Shown here: one piece after another, positions 6,913 to 14,177 of the stretch
How the letters are laid out: every line of letters starts with the position of its first letter
Numbering within the stretch: the first letter of the stretch is position 1
NCBI GenBank assembly: GCA_003697065.1
Contig: RFFY01000010.1
Span: forward strand, 1 to 14,263
DNA length: 14,263 nucleotides
Reading direction: 5' to 3'
Origin: Actinomyces sp.
Lineage (GTDB): Bacteria; Actinomycetota; Acidimicrobiia; Acidimicrobiales; Aldehydirespiratoraceae
Translations under genes and position numbers: made by a program
The notes under the pieces: model-generated
Told to the model about the DNA's origin: nothing
What the model saw: the letters and a program-made list of their open reading frames with translations, nothing else
The model's database searches: none

Positions 6913-7739
6913 TCTTCACCCTCGACCTCGAGGACCACCGTCCCGACGAGCGGGCCGAGGTCCGGTTCCCCGCCCTCGTCGAATCGATCTGCGACGCCCT
7001 CGACGCGGCCGGGGTGCGGGGCACCGTCTTCGTCGTCGGCGAGCTGGCCGCCTCCCACCCCGAGGTCGTGGCGGCCGTCGCCGCCCGCGGTCACGAGCTC
7101 GGGCTCCACGGGGCCCGCCACGTCCCCCTGCCCGAGATCGGGCCCGGTCCCTTCGCGGCGGAGACGGCCGAGGCCCGGGACCGCATCGAACAGGCGGCCC
7201 AGGTGCCGTGCCGCGGTTACCGGGCCCCGATCTTCTCCCTGGTGCCCGACAGCGCCTGGGCCCCGGAACTCCTGACCCGGTGCGGCTTCACCTGGTCGTC
7301 GAGCATCCTGCCCGCGCCCAACCCCCTCTACGGTTGGCCGGGTGCGCCCACCCGTCCCTTCCGCTGGCCGTCGGGACTCGTCGAGCTGCCGGCCCCGCTC
7401 ATCGGACCGGGCCGCCTCGCCGTTCCGGTCGGTGGCACCTACCTGCGTCTGGCCCCCGCCCCCCTCGTCGCCTGGATCCGTCGCCGTTTCGCCGACCGGC
7501 CCGACGCCTGGCTCTACCTCCACCCCTACGACTGCGATCCCGACGAGCCACGCTGGACGGTCCCCGAGGTGGGCCGTCTCGCCAGCCGTCTGCTGTGGTG
7601 GCGTCGGCGCGGCATGCTGGAGCGCGTGATCCGACTCTGCGCCGGCTCCCGCGTGACCCTCGGCGAGGTCGCCGAGGACCTCGCCCCGACCGCCCCGGTC
7701 TTCGATCCGGGCCCCACCCGCCAGGGGGAGGGCGCGTGA
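6909..7739 (+). CDS. Polysaccharide deacetylase (NodB/CE4-like)
   Basis: This 276-residue protein has the carbohydrate esterase 4 (NodB) core, which removes N- or O-acetyl groups from sugars using a divalent metal. It begins directly at strand 1 with FTLDLEDH (3-10), whose D6/E8/D9 replace the usual TFDD. HGARH at 67-71 is the H-x3-H metal pair, GYRAPIFS (103-110) is the R-x-P motif, and WLYLHPYDCDP (201-211) contains the LHP motif. Between them, WAPELLTRCGFTWSSSILP and VGGTYLRLAP match the subgroup with a DUF3473-like extension found in exopolysaccharide loci. There is no signal peptide, so it would act in the cytoplasm, perhaps on a lipid-linked precursor. The GTG start overlaps the preceding stop (GTGA) and is preceded by GGAGGG seven bases upstream. 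An alternative start would lose the metal-binding strand. Substrate and position of deacetylation are unknown. Confidence 0.87.
   Translation: MIFTLDLEDHRPDERAEVRFPALVESICDALDAAGVRGTVFVVGELAASHPEVVAAVAARGHELGLHGARHVPLPEIGPGPFAAETAEARDRIEQAAQVPCRGYRAPIFSLVPDSAWAPELLTRCGFTWSSSILPAPNPLYGWPGAPTRPFRWPSGLVELPAPLIGPGRLAVPVGGTYLRLAPAPLVAWIRRRFADRPDAWLYLHPYDCDPDEPRWTVPEVGRLASRLLWWRRRGMLERVIRLCAGSRVTLGEVAEDLAPTAPVFDPGPTRQGEGA
7723..7728 (+). promoter_or_regulatory. Shine-Dalgarno of the methyltransferase gene
   Basis: AGGGGG ends seven bases before the GTG at 7736, inside the last codons of the deacetylase. It supports the GTG start and translational coupling through the GTGA overlap. Confidence 0.55.
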
Positions 7740-8497
7740 CGGGCGCGGCATCGCCGGCGTCACCACCCCCGGGTGGGGGGCCGGCCGGGTACGACGCCGA
7801 CGAGCTGGCCCACCGTCTGCCCCGGGCCCGGGTGGTCGACCGTCTCGCCTTCCTGGTCGAACGCTGCCGGGGGGCGCGGGTCGTCCACGTGGGCTTCGCC
7901 GACGCCGGCTTCGCCGACGAGCAGAGACGAGCGGGGCGCTGGCTGCACGCCCACCTCGCCGGCGCCGCGGCGTCCCTGGTGGGGCTCGACGCCGACCCCG
8001 ACGGGGTCGAGTGGGCACGGGCCGCCGGTTACGAGGCTCACCTGGTCGACTGCACCGATCCGGCCGCCGTCGCCGCCCTGGGGCTGGCACCCGCCGACGT
8101 CGTCGTGGCGGGTGAGATCATCGAGCATCTCGACGCGCCGGGACCCTTCCTCGACGCCCTCGCCCCCCTGGTGGCACCCGAGGGCGAACTGGTCATCACC
8201 ACACCGAACTCCTACGGCCTGGTCAACGTGGCGGCCTCGATCGGGCTCGGGATGGAGGTCAACCATCCCGATCACGTCGTCATGTTCACCTGGCGGACCC
8301 TCGGCGAGCTCCTGCGTCGTCACGGCTGGGAGGTCACCGGCACCGCCACCTACGTCCCGACCCTGCGCTCACGCGGGAGTCGTTCGCGCCTCGAGGCCGC
8401 CGCCGTCCGCGGGGTGCTCGGCCTCGAGCGTCTGCTGGGTCGGCTGGGACGCCCCTTCGCCTGCGACGGCCTGATCGTCAGCGCTCGGCGGCGCTGA
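7736..8497 (+). CDS. Class I SAM-dependent methyltransferase
   Basis: This 253-residue protein is a Rossmann-fold methyltransferase of the Methyltransf_11/23 type. Motif I is VVHVGFADAG (49-58), a divergent form of the usual VLDxGCGxG. LVGLDADPDGVEWARAAG (81-98) supplies the acidic residues (D85, D87) expected to hold the SAM ribose, and VVVAGEIIEHLDAPGPFLD (122-140) with ELVITTPNSYGLVN (151-164) are the standard strand 4 and 5 motifs. HPDHVVMFTWRTLGELLRRHGW (177-198) is the usual C-terminal region of sugar and small-molecule methyltransferases from glycan loci. No membrane segment is seen; the first 17 residues are low-complexity Gly/Pro/Ala. The GTG start overlaps the deacetylase stop by four bases. 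It closes the four-gene run and ends 20 bases inside the opposing DUF2304 gene. It could O-methylate a sugar of the locus, but the acceptor cannot be inferred. Confidence 0.85.
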   Translation: MTGAASPASPPPGGGPAGYDADELAHRLPRARVVDRLAFLVERCRGARVVHVGFADAGFADEQRRAGRWLHAHLAGAAASLVGLDADPDGVEWARAAGYEAHLVDCTDPAAVAALGLAPADVVVAGEIIEHLDAPGPFLDALAPLVAPEGELVITTPNSYGLVNVAASIGLGMEVNHPDHVVMFTWRTLGELLRRHGWEVTGTATYVPTLRSRGSRSRLEAAAVRGVLGLERLLGRLGRPFACDGLIVSARRR

Positions 8498-8861
8498 CGG
8501 TCCGGGGCGGGTCGACCATACCCGCCTGCTCGAGTTCGGCCCGCAGGAGCGCCAGCTCCTCGGCCAGGGTCTGGGTCCGGGCCTCGTTGCGGGAGAGCTC
8601 GAAGGAGAGATGGACGGTGGTGGCGAACAGGAACGCCACCGAGGCGAACAAGATGGTGGCCGGTTCGTAGGAGATCCCGACCGCCCGCGAGATGGGCACG
8701 AGGATGTCGGGGAAGGCGGCCAGGGGCAGGAGCCCCACGGCCACCACCGACCACAAGAGGGCGTACTTGGATTTCAGGACCCGGTGCGACACCAGGCGGT
8801 GGATGAACAACACGGTGGCCACGATGACGGCGGCCACGAGGAGATGAGCCCGCGGTGACAT
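8478..8861 (-). CDS. DUF2304-family small membrane protein
   Basis: This 127-residue protein fits DUF2304: three hydrophobic helices (about 5-22, 33-50, 67-85), the KSKYALLWSVV segment between helices 1 and 2 (30-40), FPDILVPISRAVGISYEPATILF (50-72), then a Glu/Leu-rich coil (88-113) with TLAEELALLRAELE. DUF2304 proteins are usually encoded beside GT2 glycosyltransferases and are thought to work with them at the membrane, though their biochemical role is not established. No GT2 gene is in this window. The ATG at 8861 has AGGG eight bases upstream and lies 10 bases after the stop of the acyltransferase/GT-C fusion, so the two are probably cotranscribed. The same bases also read TAGGGT at leaderless distance, but the stop codon there makes that ambiguous. 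It overlaps the methyltransferase gene tail to tail by 20 bases. Confidence 0.8.
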   Translation of the reverse strand: MSPRAHLLVAAVIVATVLFIHRLVSHRVLKSKYALLWSVVAVGLLPLAAFPDILVPISRAVGISYEPATILFASVAFLFATTVHLSFELSRNEARTQTLAEELALLRAELEQAGMVDPPRTVSAAER

Positions 8862-8871
8862 GACGCGGACC

Positions 8872-11550
8872 CTAGTCGCCGGTTCCCACCTCCCGACCGG
8901 CGGGAGCGGGCACCCCGTCCCGTGACACCCCGCCCGCCGGCGCCGAGCCCCGCGGGGTGACCGTGGCGGGGGCGACGAGGGCGACGACAGCCACGGCGGT
9001 GCCCACCACCAGGGGGATCTCGGCCACCACCCGGAAACGCACGAGCCCGTAGAACGCCGCCGCGACCACGGTCACGTGGACGAGCGGTACCACCAGCGGC
9101 CAGATCTCCGCTCCCCGCCGCCGGGCCCACCACCACCCGGCGGCGCCGGCGGCGGCCACGACGTAGAACCCGGCGAGGGCGAGGGTCGACGCCCACCGCT
9201 CCCGTCCCTCGCCGGTGTTCCAGTCGACCATCTGGAGGGGCCGGTACAGGCTCCACACCCGGGCCACCCGCACGACGGCCACCCGGGGGAGGTCGCCGAG
9301 GTGGGCGGTGATGTGGTCGAGGGCGGCGTCGCGGTACACCCGGCTCACCTGGGACTGGTCGAGCCCGTCGACGGGGATCTCCTCGGCGCACTCGAGGGTC
9401 CAGAACCCGACGGCGTCGCCCGCGTAGACGGCGTCGCAGTTGGCGCCCACCAGGGTCAGCCCGTCGTTGGTGGACAAGGTGACCGGCTCGGCGAAGCGGA
9501 CCAGGTTCGGCACGACCCAGGGCGCGACGACGAGGCCGGCCGTCACCACGGCCACCGCCGCCGGACGCCGGAGCCGGCGGTGACGGGCCAGGGCGGCCAC
9601 CACCAGGGCCAGGAGCAGGAGGGTCTCGCCGCGGGCGAGGACGGCCAGGCCGAACCACACCCCGAGCTCCATCCCACGACGCGTCCCGGGACGGTGACGG
9701 GCACGCACCGCGGCCCACAGGCCTCCGGCCACGCACAGGGTCACGAGCGACTCCGACATCACGAGCCCGTCGTTGATCCAGAAGCCGGGATGGACGGCGG
9801 CCACGGCGGCGGCGACGATCCCCACCCGGGGACCGAACAGCTCGCGGGCGAGCAGGCCGATCACCGCCACCGCCACCGTCCCCACGAGCACCATGGTGAG
9901 ACGCTGGGCGAGGACGTGTTCGCCGGGACCGCCCGGCGTCAGCCACGACGCCGGTGCCGCCACCAAAGCGGTGAGAGGCGGATGGTCGGCGGCGGGGACC
10001 GTGCCCGACGCCCACGGCACGACGAAGCCGCGTCCCGCGGCGAGGGCGTCGGCGGCGAGCGAGTAGTAGAACTGGTCGCCGGGGAACACGGATCCCGGAT
10101 CGAGGGTCTGGTCGGCCTTGGCCCCGAGCACGTAGACGAGGCGCAGGGCCAGACCCGACACCGCCACCAGCGCCAGCCGCCTCCGGAACGAGGCGGCCCG
10201 CCAGCGGGCCACGAGGGCGGCGACGCCAGCTTCGAGGGGGGTGGGGTCGAGCACCGGCCGCCGGAGCCGACGTCCCACCTCGAGGGCGGGGAGCTCGACC
10301 AGGCGGTGGGTCGCCCACGAGACGACGAGGGTCGGCACGAGGGCGACCACGAACAGGACCGTGAAGGGGTGGTCGACGACAGCGCCGACACCGGAGGCGT
10401 CGAGGATCCCGGCCAGGGGTCCGGCGCGCACGGTGTGGTTCCACACCCCGTCGACGAGGCGGCGCAGGGGCGACCAGGGGTGCACGATGAACACCATGTG
10501 CCACAGGTACACGGGGTACGAGATGCGCCCCAGGGCCTCGGCGAGACGGTGGGCGCAGGCACGACGGACCACGCCGCCGACGCCGGTCCCGAAGACGAGG
10601 GGGAACAGGAGGGCGGCGGCGATCAGGCCGTAGGTGGCCTGACGCACCATCTCGCGGGGCCAGGGGGCGACCGCCAACCCCCGGGCCAACCCCATGCCCT
10701 CGGCGGTGAGTACGAAGAGGGCGCCGGCGGCCAGCCACCACAGCCCCGCCGGTGCGCCCCAACGCTCGAGGCGTCGCCGCGCGGGCGTGCCGGGCGCCAG
10801 CCCGACATGGGCCACGGCCAAGGCCATCCCCACGGCGAAGTAGTCGATCGTGGCGGGAAGCCACAGCACCGCCGCCCCGGTGAGACGGCTCCCGGTGCCC
10901 GGACCGGTGAACAGGATCAGGCGGAAGGCGACACTGAGCAGGTAGAGCCCGGCGACGGCCAGGGCCGTGACCGCCACCCGGGTTCGCCGGTCGCTGCCGC
11001 TCACCGCTCCCCGCAGGAGGCGGGCGAGGAGGGGCAAGGCGGCGTAGAAGCTGATCTCGGTGGCCAGCGACCAGGCCTGGGGCATGGGTCCGATCACGTG
11101 ATCGGGATCGTAGATCTGGGCCAGGGCGACGGTCGCGAGGGCGGCGCCCCGGTCGACGAAGGCCTCCGAGGTGAGCACCACGATGAGGGTCAGCGCCACC
11201 CAGAAGGCCGGGTAGATGCGCAGGGCCCGCCGCCCCAGGTGCACGAGGGCGGGCCGCAGGGGGACGCTCTCGACGATCGAGACGACGACGGGCCGGAACA
11301 ACAGGAAGCCCGAGAGGGCGAAGAAGACGGGGACGCCGATGTCCATGCGGGCCAGCAGCCCGCCCACCGGTGAGGTGAACGTCGCCCCCGAGGCGAAACC
11401 GACATGGTGGGCGACGATGACGAGGGCGGCCAGGGCCCGCAGCCCGTCGAAGCCGGCGAAGTGACGGCCCGGGGCGGCGTGGGCGGGCCGGCCGGAATCG
11501 GCGGGCAGGGCCCCGGGTGACGCGGCGTCGGACAGGGACGGGGCGGTCAT
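8872..11550 (-). CDS. Acyltransferase-3 / GT-C glycosyltransferase fusion
   Basis: This single 892-codon frame encodes two membrane enzymes. Residues about 30-425 form an acyltransferase-3 (OafA-like) domain, which moves acyl groups onto extracytoplasmic sugars. It has GFDGLRALAALVIVAHHV (33-50) with H48/H49 as the conserved TM1 histidine, VFFALSGFLLFRP (75-87), RIYPAFWVAL (111-120), WSLATEISFYAALP (160-173) and ISYPVYLWHMVF (343-354). After a basic linker (427-458), residues about 460-865 form a GT-C domain paralogous to the two + strand enzymes: GDQFYYSLAADALAAGRGF (491-509) with candidate catalytic D492, HPPL (523-526), WINDGLVMSESL (591-602), NCDAVYAG (704-711) with C705/C721, and FYGLVRFRV (833-841). 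The start is taken at the ATG at 11550; the frame is open 68 codons further, but that lies over the upstream c-di-GMP gene. The gap to that gene is 25 bases and holds a hairpin. It probably acylates and glycosylates one lipid-linked or envelope glycan; substrates are unknown. Confidence 0.87.
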   Translation of the reverse strand: MTAPSLSDAASPGALPADSGRPAHAAPGRHFAGFDGLRALAALVIVAHHVGFASGATFTSPVGGLLARMDIGVPVFFALSGFLLFRPVVVSIVESVPLRPALVHLGRRALRIYPAFWVALTLIVVLTSEAFVDRGAALATVALAQIYDPDHVIGPMPQAWSLATEISFYAALPLLARLLRGAVSGSDRRTRVAVTALAVAGLYLLSVAFRLILFTGPGTGSRLTGAAVLWLPATIDYFAVGMALAVAHVGLAPGTPARRRLERWGAPAGLWWLAAGALFVLTAEGMGLARGLAVAPWPREMVRQATYGLIAAALLFPLVFGTGVGGVVRRACAHRLAEALGRISYPVYLWHMVFIVHPWSPLRRLVDGVWNHTVRAGPLAGILDASGVGAVVDHPFTVLFVVALVPTLVVSWATHRLVELPALEVGRRLRRPVLDPTPLEAGVAALVARWRAASFRRRLALVAVSGLALRLVYVLGAKADQTLDPGSVFPGDQFYYSLAADALAAGRGFVVPWASGTVPAADHPPLTALVAAPASWLTPGGPGEHVLAQRLTMVLVGTVAVAVIGLLARELFGPRVGIVAAAVAAVHPGFWINDGLVMSESLVTLCVAGGLWAAVRARHRPGTRRGMELGVWFGLAVLARGETLLLLALVVAALARHRRLRRPAAVAVVTAGLVVAPWVVPNLVRFAEPVTLSTNDGLTLVGANCDAVYAGDAVGFWTLECAEEIPVDGLDQSQVSRVYRDAALDHITAHLGDLPRVAVVRVARVWSLYRPLQMVDWNTGEGRERWASTLALAGFYVVAAAGAAGWWWARRRGAEIWPLVVPLVHVTVVAAAFYGLVRFRVVAEIPLVVGTAVAVVALVAPATVTPRGSAPAGGVSRDGVPAPAGREVGTGD

Positions 11551-11570
11551 GCGGGCACCATCCTGCCCGC
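11551..11570 (-). promoter_or_regulatory. Stem-loop at the ribosome binding site of the fusion gene
   Basis: GCGGGCA and TGCCCGC are perfect 7-base inverted arms around a six-base loop (GGATGG on the coding strand). The 3' arm touches the ATG at 11550, and the AGGA that would serve as Shine-Dalgarno (10 bases before ATG) is at the top of the stem and in the loop. It fills most of the 25-base junction. It could modulate translation, weaken readthrough, or be a protein-binding palindrome; which one is not determinable here. Confidence 0.4.
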
Positions 11571-11575
11571 CGCCG

Positions 11576-14167
11576 TCATCCCGTGTCAGCCCGTGTGTCG
11601 TCAGGCGCGCCGAGTTCCCGCATCTCGAGGGACCCACCGGCGGTGACCAGGGGGCCGATCCGCGCCGCTGGACCCGGCCGGGCGAACAGGAAGCCCTGGG
11701 CGAGGTCGCAGCCGAGCTGTTCGAGGAGGGTGGCGGTGGCGGCGTCCTCGACACCTTCGGCCACGACGCGGTGACCGAGGTTGTGGGCGAGATCGATGAT
11801 CGAGCGGGCGATGATGTAGTCGTTCTCGTTGTCGAGCATCCCCGCCACGAAGGCCCGGTCGATCTTGATCTCGGCCAGGGGCAGGCGACGCAGGTGGGTC
11901 AGCGACGAGTAGCCGGTCCCGAAGTCGTCGACGGACAGGCGGATGCCCGCATCGTGCAACTCGGCGAGGACCTCGAGGATCGTCCGGTGGTCCTCCATGA
12001 TCTCCCTCTCGGTGATCTCGAGGACCAGTCGCCCCGGCTCCACGCCGTGGCGGGCCAGGACCTCGAGGACCCGCTCGGGCAGGGCCCGGTCGTAGAGATT
12101 GCGGACCGGGACGTTGACGGCGATCTCCACACCCCAGTCGCCGGCGGCGGCCAGGGCGCGGTCGAGCACGCCGAAGGTCAGCTCGGACACGGCGCCGGAC
12201 ATCTCGCACAACTCGATGAAGCGCTCGGGGCCGAGCAGCCCGAGGCGACGGTGACGCCACCGGGCCAGGGCCTCGACGCCGGGGACGCGGCGGGTGCGCA
12301 GGTCGACCTTGGGTTGGAACCACACCTCGAGCTCGTCGGTGAACAGGCGCCGGATCTCCCCCATGAGGACGAGACGGTCCCGGCTGTGGGGATCGCGGTC
12401 GGGGGTGTAGGGCCGGTAGGAGGCCCCCGCCCTCTTGGCCTCGTACATGGCGATGTCGGCCCGCTGGAGCAGGACGTGGGGATCGCGTCCGTGGTCGGGG
12501 GCGAGCACCCCGCCGATGCTGACACCGACCTCGATGTCGAGACCGTCGAGGCGGATGATCTCCCGGATGCAGGCGGCGATCCGCTCGGCGACGACACCCA
12601 GCCCCTCGAGGTCGACGTCGGTGACGACGACGGCGAACTCGTCGCCCCCGAGGCGGGCGACGGTGTCACCGTCACGGGCGGCATCGGCCAGGCGGGCCCC
12701 GATCGTCTGAAGGAGCCGGTCGCCGTAGGCGTGGCCGAGGGTGTCGTTGACCTCCTTGAACTGGTCGAGGTCGGCGAGGAGCAGGCCGACGCTGCGCCGG
12801 CCCCGCCCCAGGGAGGCGAGGGCGTGACGGAGGCGGTCGAACAGGAGGCTGCGGTTGGGCAGGGAGGTGAGAGCGTCGTGGAAGGCCTGGTGACGGATGG
12901 CCTCGGCCGCCCGGCGCCGTTCGGTGACGTCGCGCAGCAACAGGGCGGACGCCCCGTCGGGCAGACCGACCGCCTCGATGTCGTAGATACCGGAGCCGGC
13001 GGGGGTGTCGAGCTCGACGTCACGCCGCTCGAAGTGGAGCCGCCCCGCTCGCGCCAGGTCGTCGCGCAGGGCGGCGGGCAACCAGGGCGCGACCTCCGCC
13101 AGGGAACGGCCCGCGGCCTGCCCGTCGCCGCCCACGAGGGCCGCGAAGGCCCGGTTGGCGTGCACGACGACGGGGTCGCCGCCGTCTCTTTCGACGACGA
13201 CCACCGGGTCGCGCTGGTGGTCGATGACAGCTGCGTAGCGCTCCACCGCCGTGCGGGCGTCGGCCTCGGCCGTGACGTCCAATGTCACCCCCCGCAGGAC
13301 GCGCCGGCCGTCGACCTCGACCACCCGCACGATCTCGCGCGCGGGCATGAAGGTCCCGTCGGCTCGTCTCAAGCGGAACTCGCGCAGGTGCGGAACACCC
13401 GGGGGCGGGGCACTGTCCTCGTCGATCCAGTGCCCCCGGGCGAGATCGTCGGGGTGGACACGCCCACCCGCCGGGAGGGTGCACCAGGTGCGCTCGTCGA
13501 AGCCGAGAAGACCCTCGACGTCTCCCATCACCCGGGTGACCTCGCCCGTGGCGAGGTCCGATTCCCAGACGATGACCGGTAGGGACTCGACCAGCTCGCG
13601 GGCGGCGAGGACCGAGGCCCGGCGGTCGTCGACGAAACGGAGGTTGGAGCGGGCCAACCCCGCTCCCGTCACCGTCATGACGGCGACGGCGAGAAGCCCC
13701 GAAGGCACGTGGGCCATCACGGCGGCGATCCCCATGGAGACGGCGGCAGACCCCAGCAGGGCCCCGGTGACGAGGGGCCCGGCGTACCAGCCGACACTGA
13801 CCGCGGCGGCGGCGGGGACCAGCAGGACGGTGAAGGTCGCCGGGGAGGTGGACGCCACCGCGGCGATGAGCCCGAGGTCGAGGAGGCCGAGCCCGAGCAG
13901 GAGACGGCGGCCCGTCAGGGTGGCCAGGGCGACGGCACCGGCGGCGAGGTAGAGGAGCCCGCCGCCCACGACGACGCGATCGCGGATGGCGGAGTCGACG
14001 ATGAGAAGGCCGACCACCGCCGGGCCCATCATCAGGTGGGCGGTCCGGATCAGATCGACGACACGAGCCCGTTCGGCGGTGGGATCGGCATCCCATCCCC
14101 CGCCGGACACGAGACGACCCCTGCGGTGGGGTCCGCCGCGTCTCGGGGACGGGGTGCTCGGGGCCAC
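11576..14167 (-). CDS. Membrane PAS-PAS-GGDEF-EAL cyclic-di-GMP enzyme
   Basis: This 863-residue protein probably both makes and degrades cyclic di-GMP. The N-terminal region (about 36-172) holds five to six hydrophobic helices, then two PAS-like sensor domains (about 190-305, with FRLRRADGTFMPAREIVR, and 306-418, ending LLRDVTERRRAAEA). The GGDEF domain (about 421-590) has an intact GGDEF at 507-511 and an RxxD inhibitory site (R498, D501) five residues before it. The EAL domain (about 600-845) has E632-A-L, VNVP, LEITE (716-720), DDFGTGYSSL (747-756), IKID (767-770), AEGVE (803-807) and QGFLFARP, so all the usual metal and base residues appear present. The GTG at 14167 has GGGAG nine bases upstream; a second GTG at 14110, with AGGGG seven bases upstream, is equally possible and gives 844 residues. 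It lies 25 bases upstream of the acyltransferase/GT-C gene on the same strand, so a regulatory link to surface glycan is plausible. Confidence 0.92.
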   Translation of the reverse strand: MAPSTPSPRRGGPHRRGRLVSGGGWDADPTAERARVVDLIRTAHLMMGPAVVGLLIVDSAIRDRVVVGGGLLYLAAGAVALATLTGRRLLLGLGLLDLGLIAAVASTSPATFTVLLVPAAAAVSVGWYAGPLVTGALLGSAAVSMGIAAVMAHVPSGLLAVAVMTVTGAGLARSNLRFVDDRRASVLAARELVESLPVIVWESDLATGEVTRVMGDVEGLLGFDERTWCTLPAGGRVHPDDLARGHWIDEDSAPPPGVPHLREFRLRRADGTFMPAREIVRVVEVDGRRVLRGVTLDVTAEADARTAVERYAAVIDHQRDPVVVVERDGGDPVVVHANRAFAALVGGDGQAAGRSLAEVAPWLPAALRDDLARAGRLHFERRDVELDTPAGSGIYDIEAVGLPDGASALLLRDVTERRRAAEAIRHQAFHDALTSLPNRSLLFDRLRHALASLGRGRRSVGLLLADLDQFKEVNDTLGHAYGDRLLQTIGARLADAARDGDTVARLGGDEFAVVVTDVDLEGLGVVAERIAACIREIIRLDGLDIEVGVSIGGVLAPDHGRDPHVLLQRADIAMYEAKRAGASYRPYTPDRDPHSRDRLVLMGEIRRLFTDELEVWFQPKVDLRTRRVPGVEALARWRHRRLGLLGPERFIELCEMSGAVSELTFGVLDRALAAAGDWGVEIAVNVPVRNLYDRALPERVLEVLARHGVEPGRLVLEITEREIMEDHRTILEVLAELHDAGIRLSVDDFGTGYSSLTHLRRLPLAEIKIDRAFVAGMLDNENDYIIARSIIDLAHNLGHRVVAEGVEDAATATLLEQLGCDLAQGFLFARPGPAARIGPLVTAGGSLEMRELGAPDDTRADTG
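14118..14122 (-). promoter_or_regulatory. Shine-Dalgarno supporting an internal GTG start
   Basis: AGGGG on the - strand ends seven bases before the GTG at 14110, nineteen codons inside the c-di-GMP gene. The skipped residues are Pro/Arg-rich and may not be translated, so the true start may be 14110. Confidence 0.35.
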
Positions 14168-14177
14168 GACCGCTGTC

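Noticed and set aside
8869..8874. TAGGGT as a leaderless promoter for the DUF2304 gene
   Set aside because: It coincides with the stop codon of the fusion gene, and AGGG at the same place works as a Shine-Dalgarno; a 10-base gap fits cotranscription better.
9076..11373. 765-codon + strand frame opposite the acyltransferase/GT-C fusion
   Set aside because: Very rich in Gly, His, Glu and Asp with no domain; the opposite strand has two complete membrane-enzyme motif sets.
11549..13582. 677-codon + strand frame opposite the GGDEF-EAL gene
   Set aside because: Acidic, Val/Gly-rich antisense shadow; the - strand frame holds intact GGDEF and EAL motifs.
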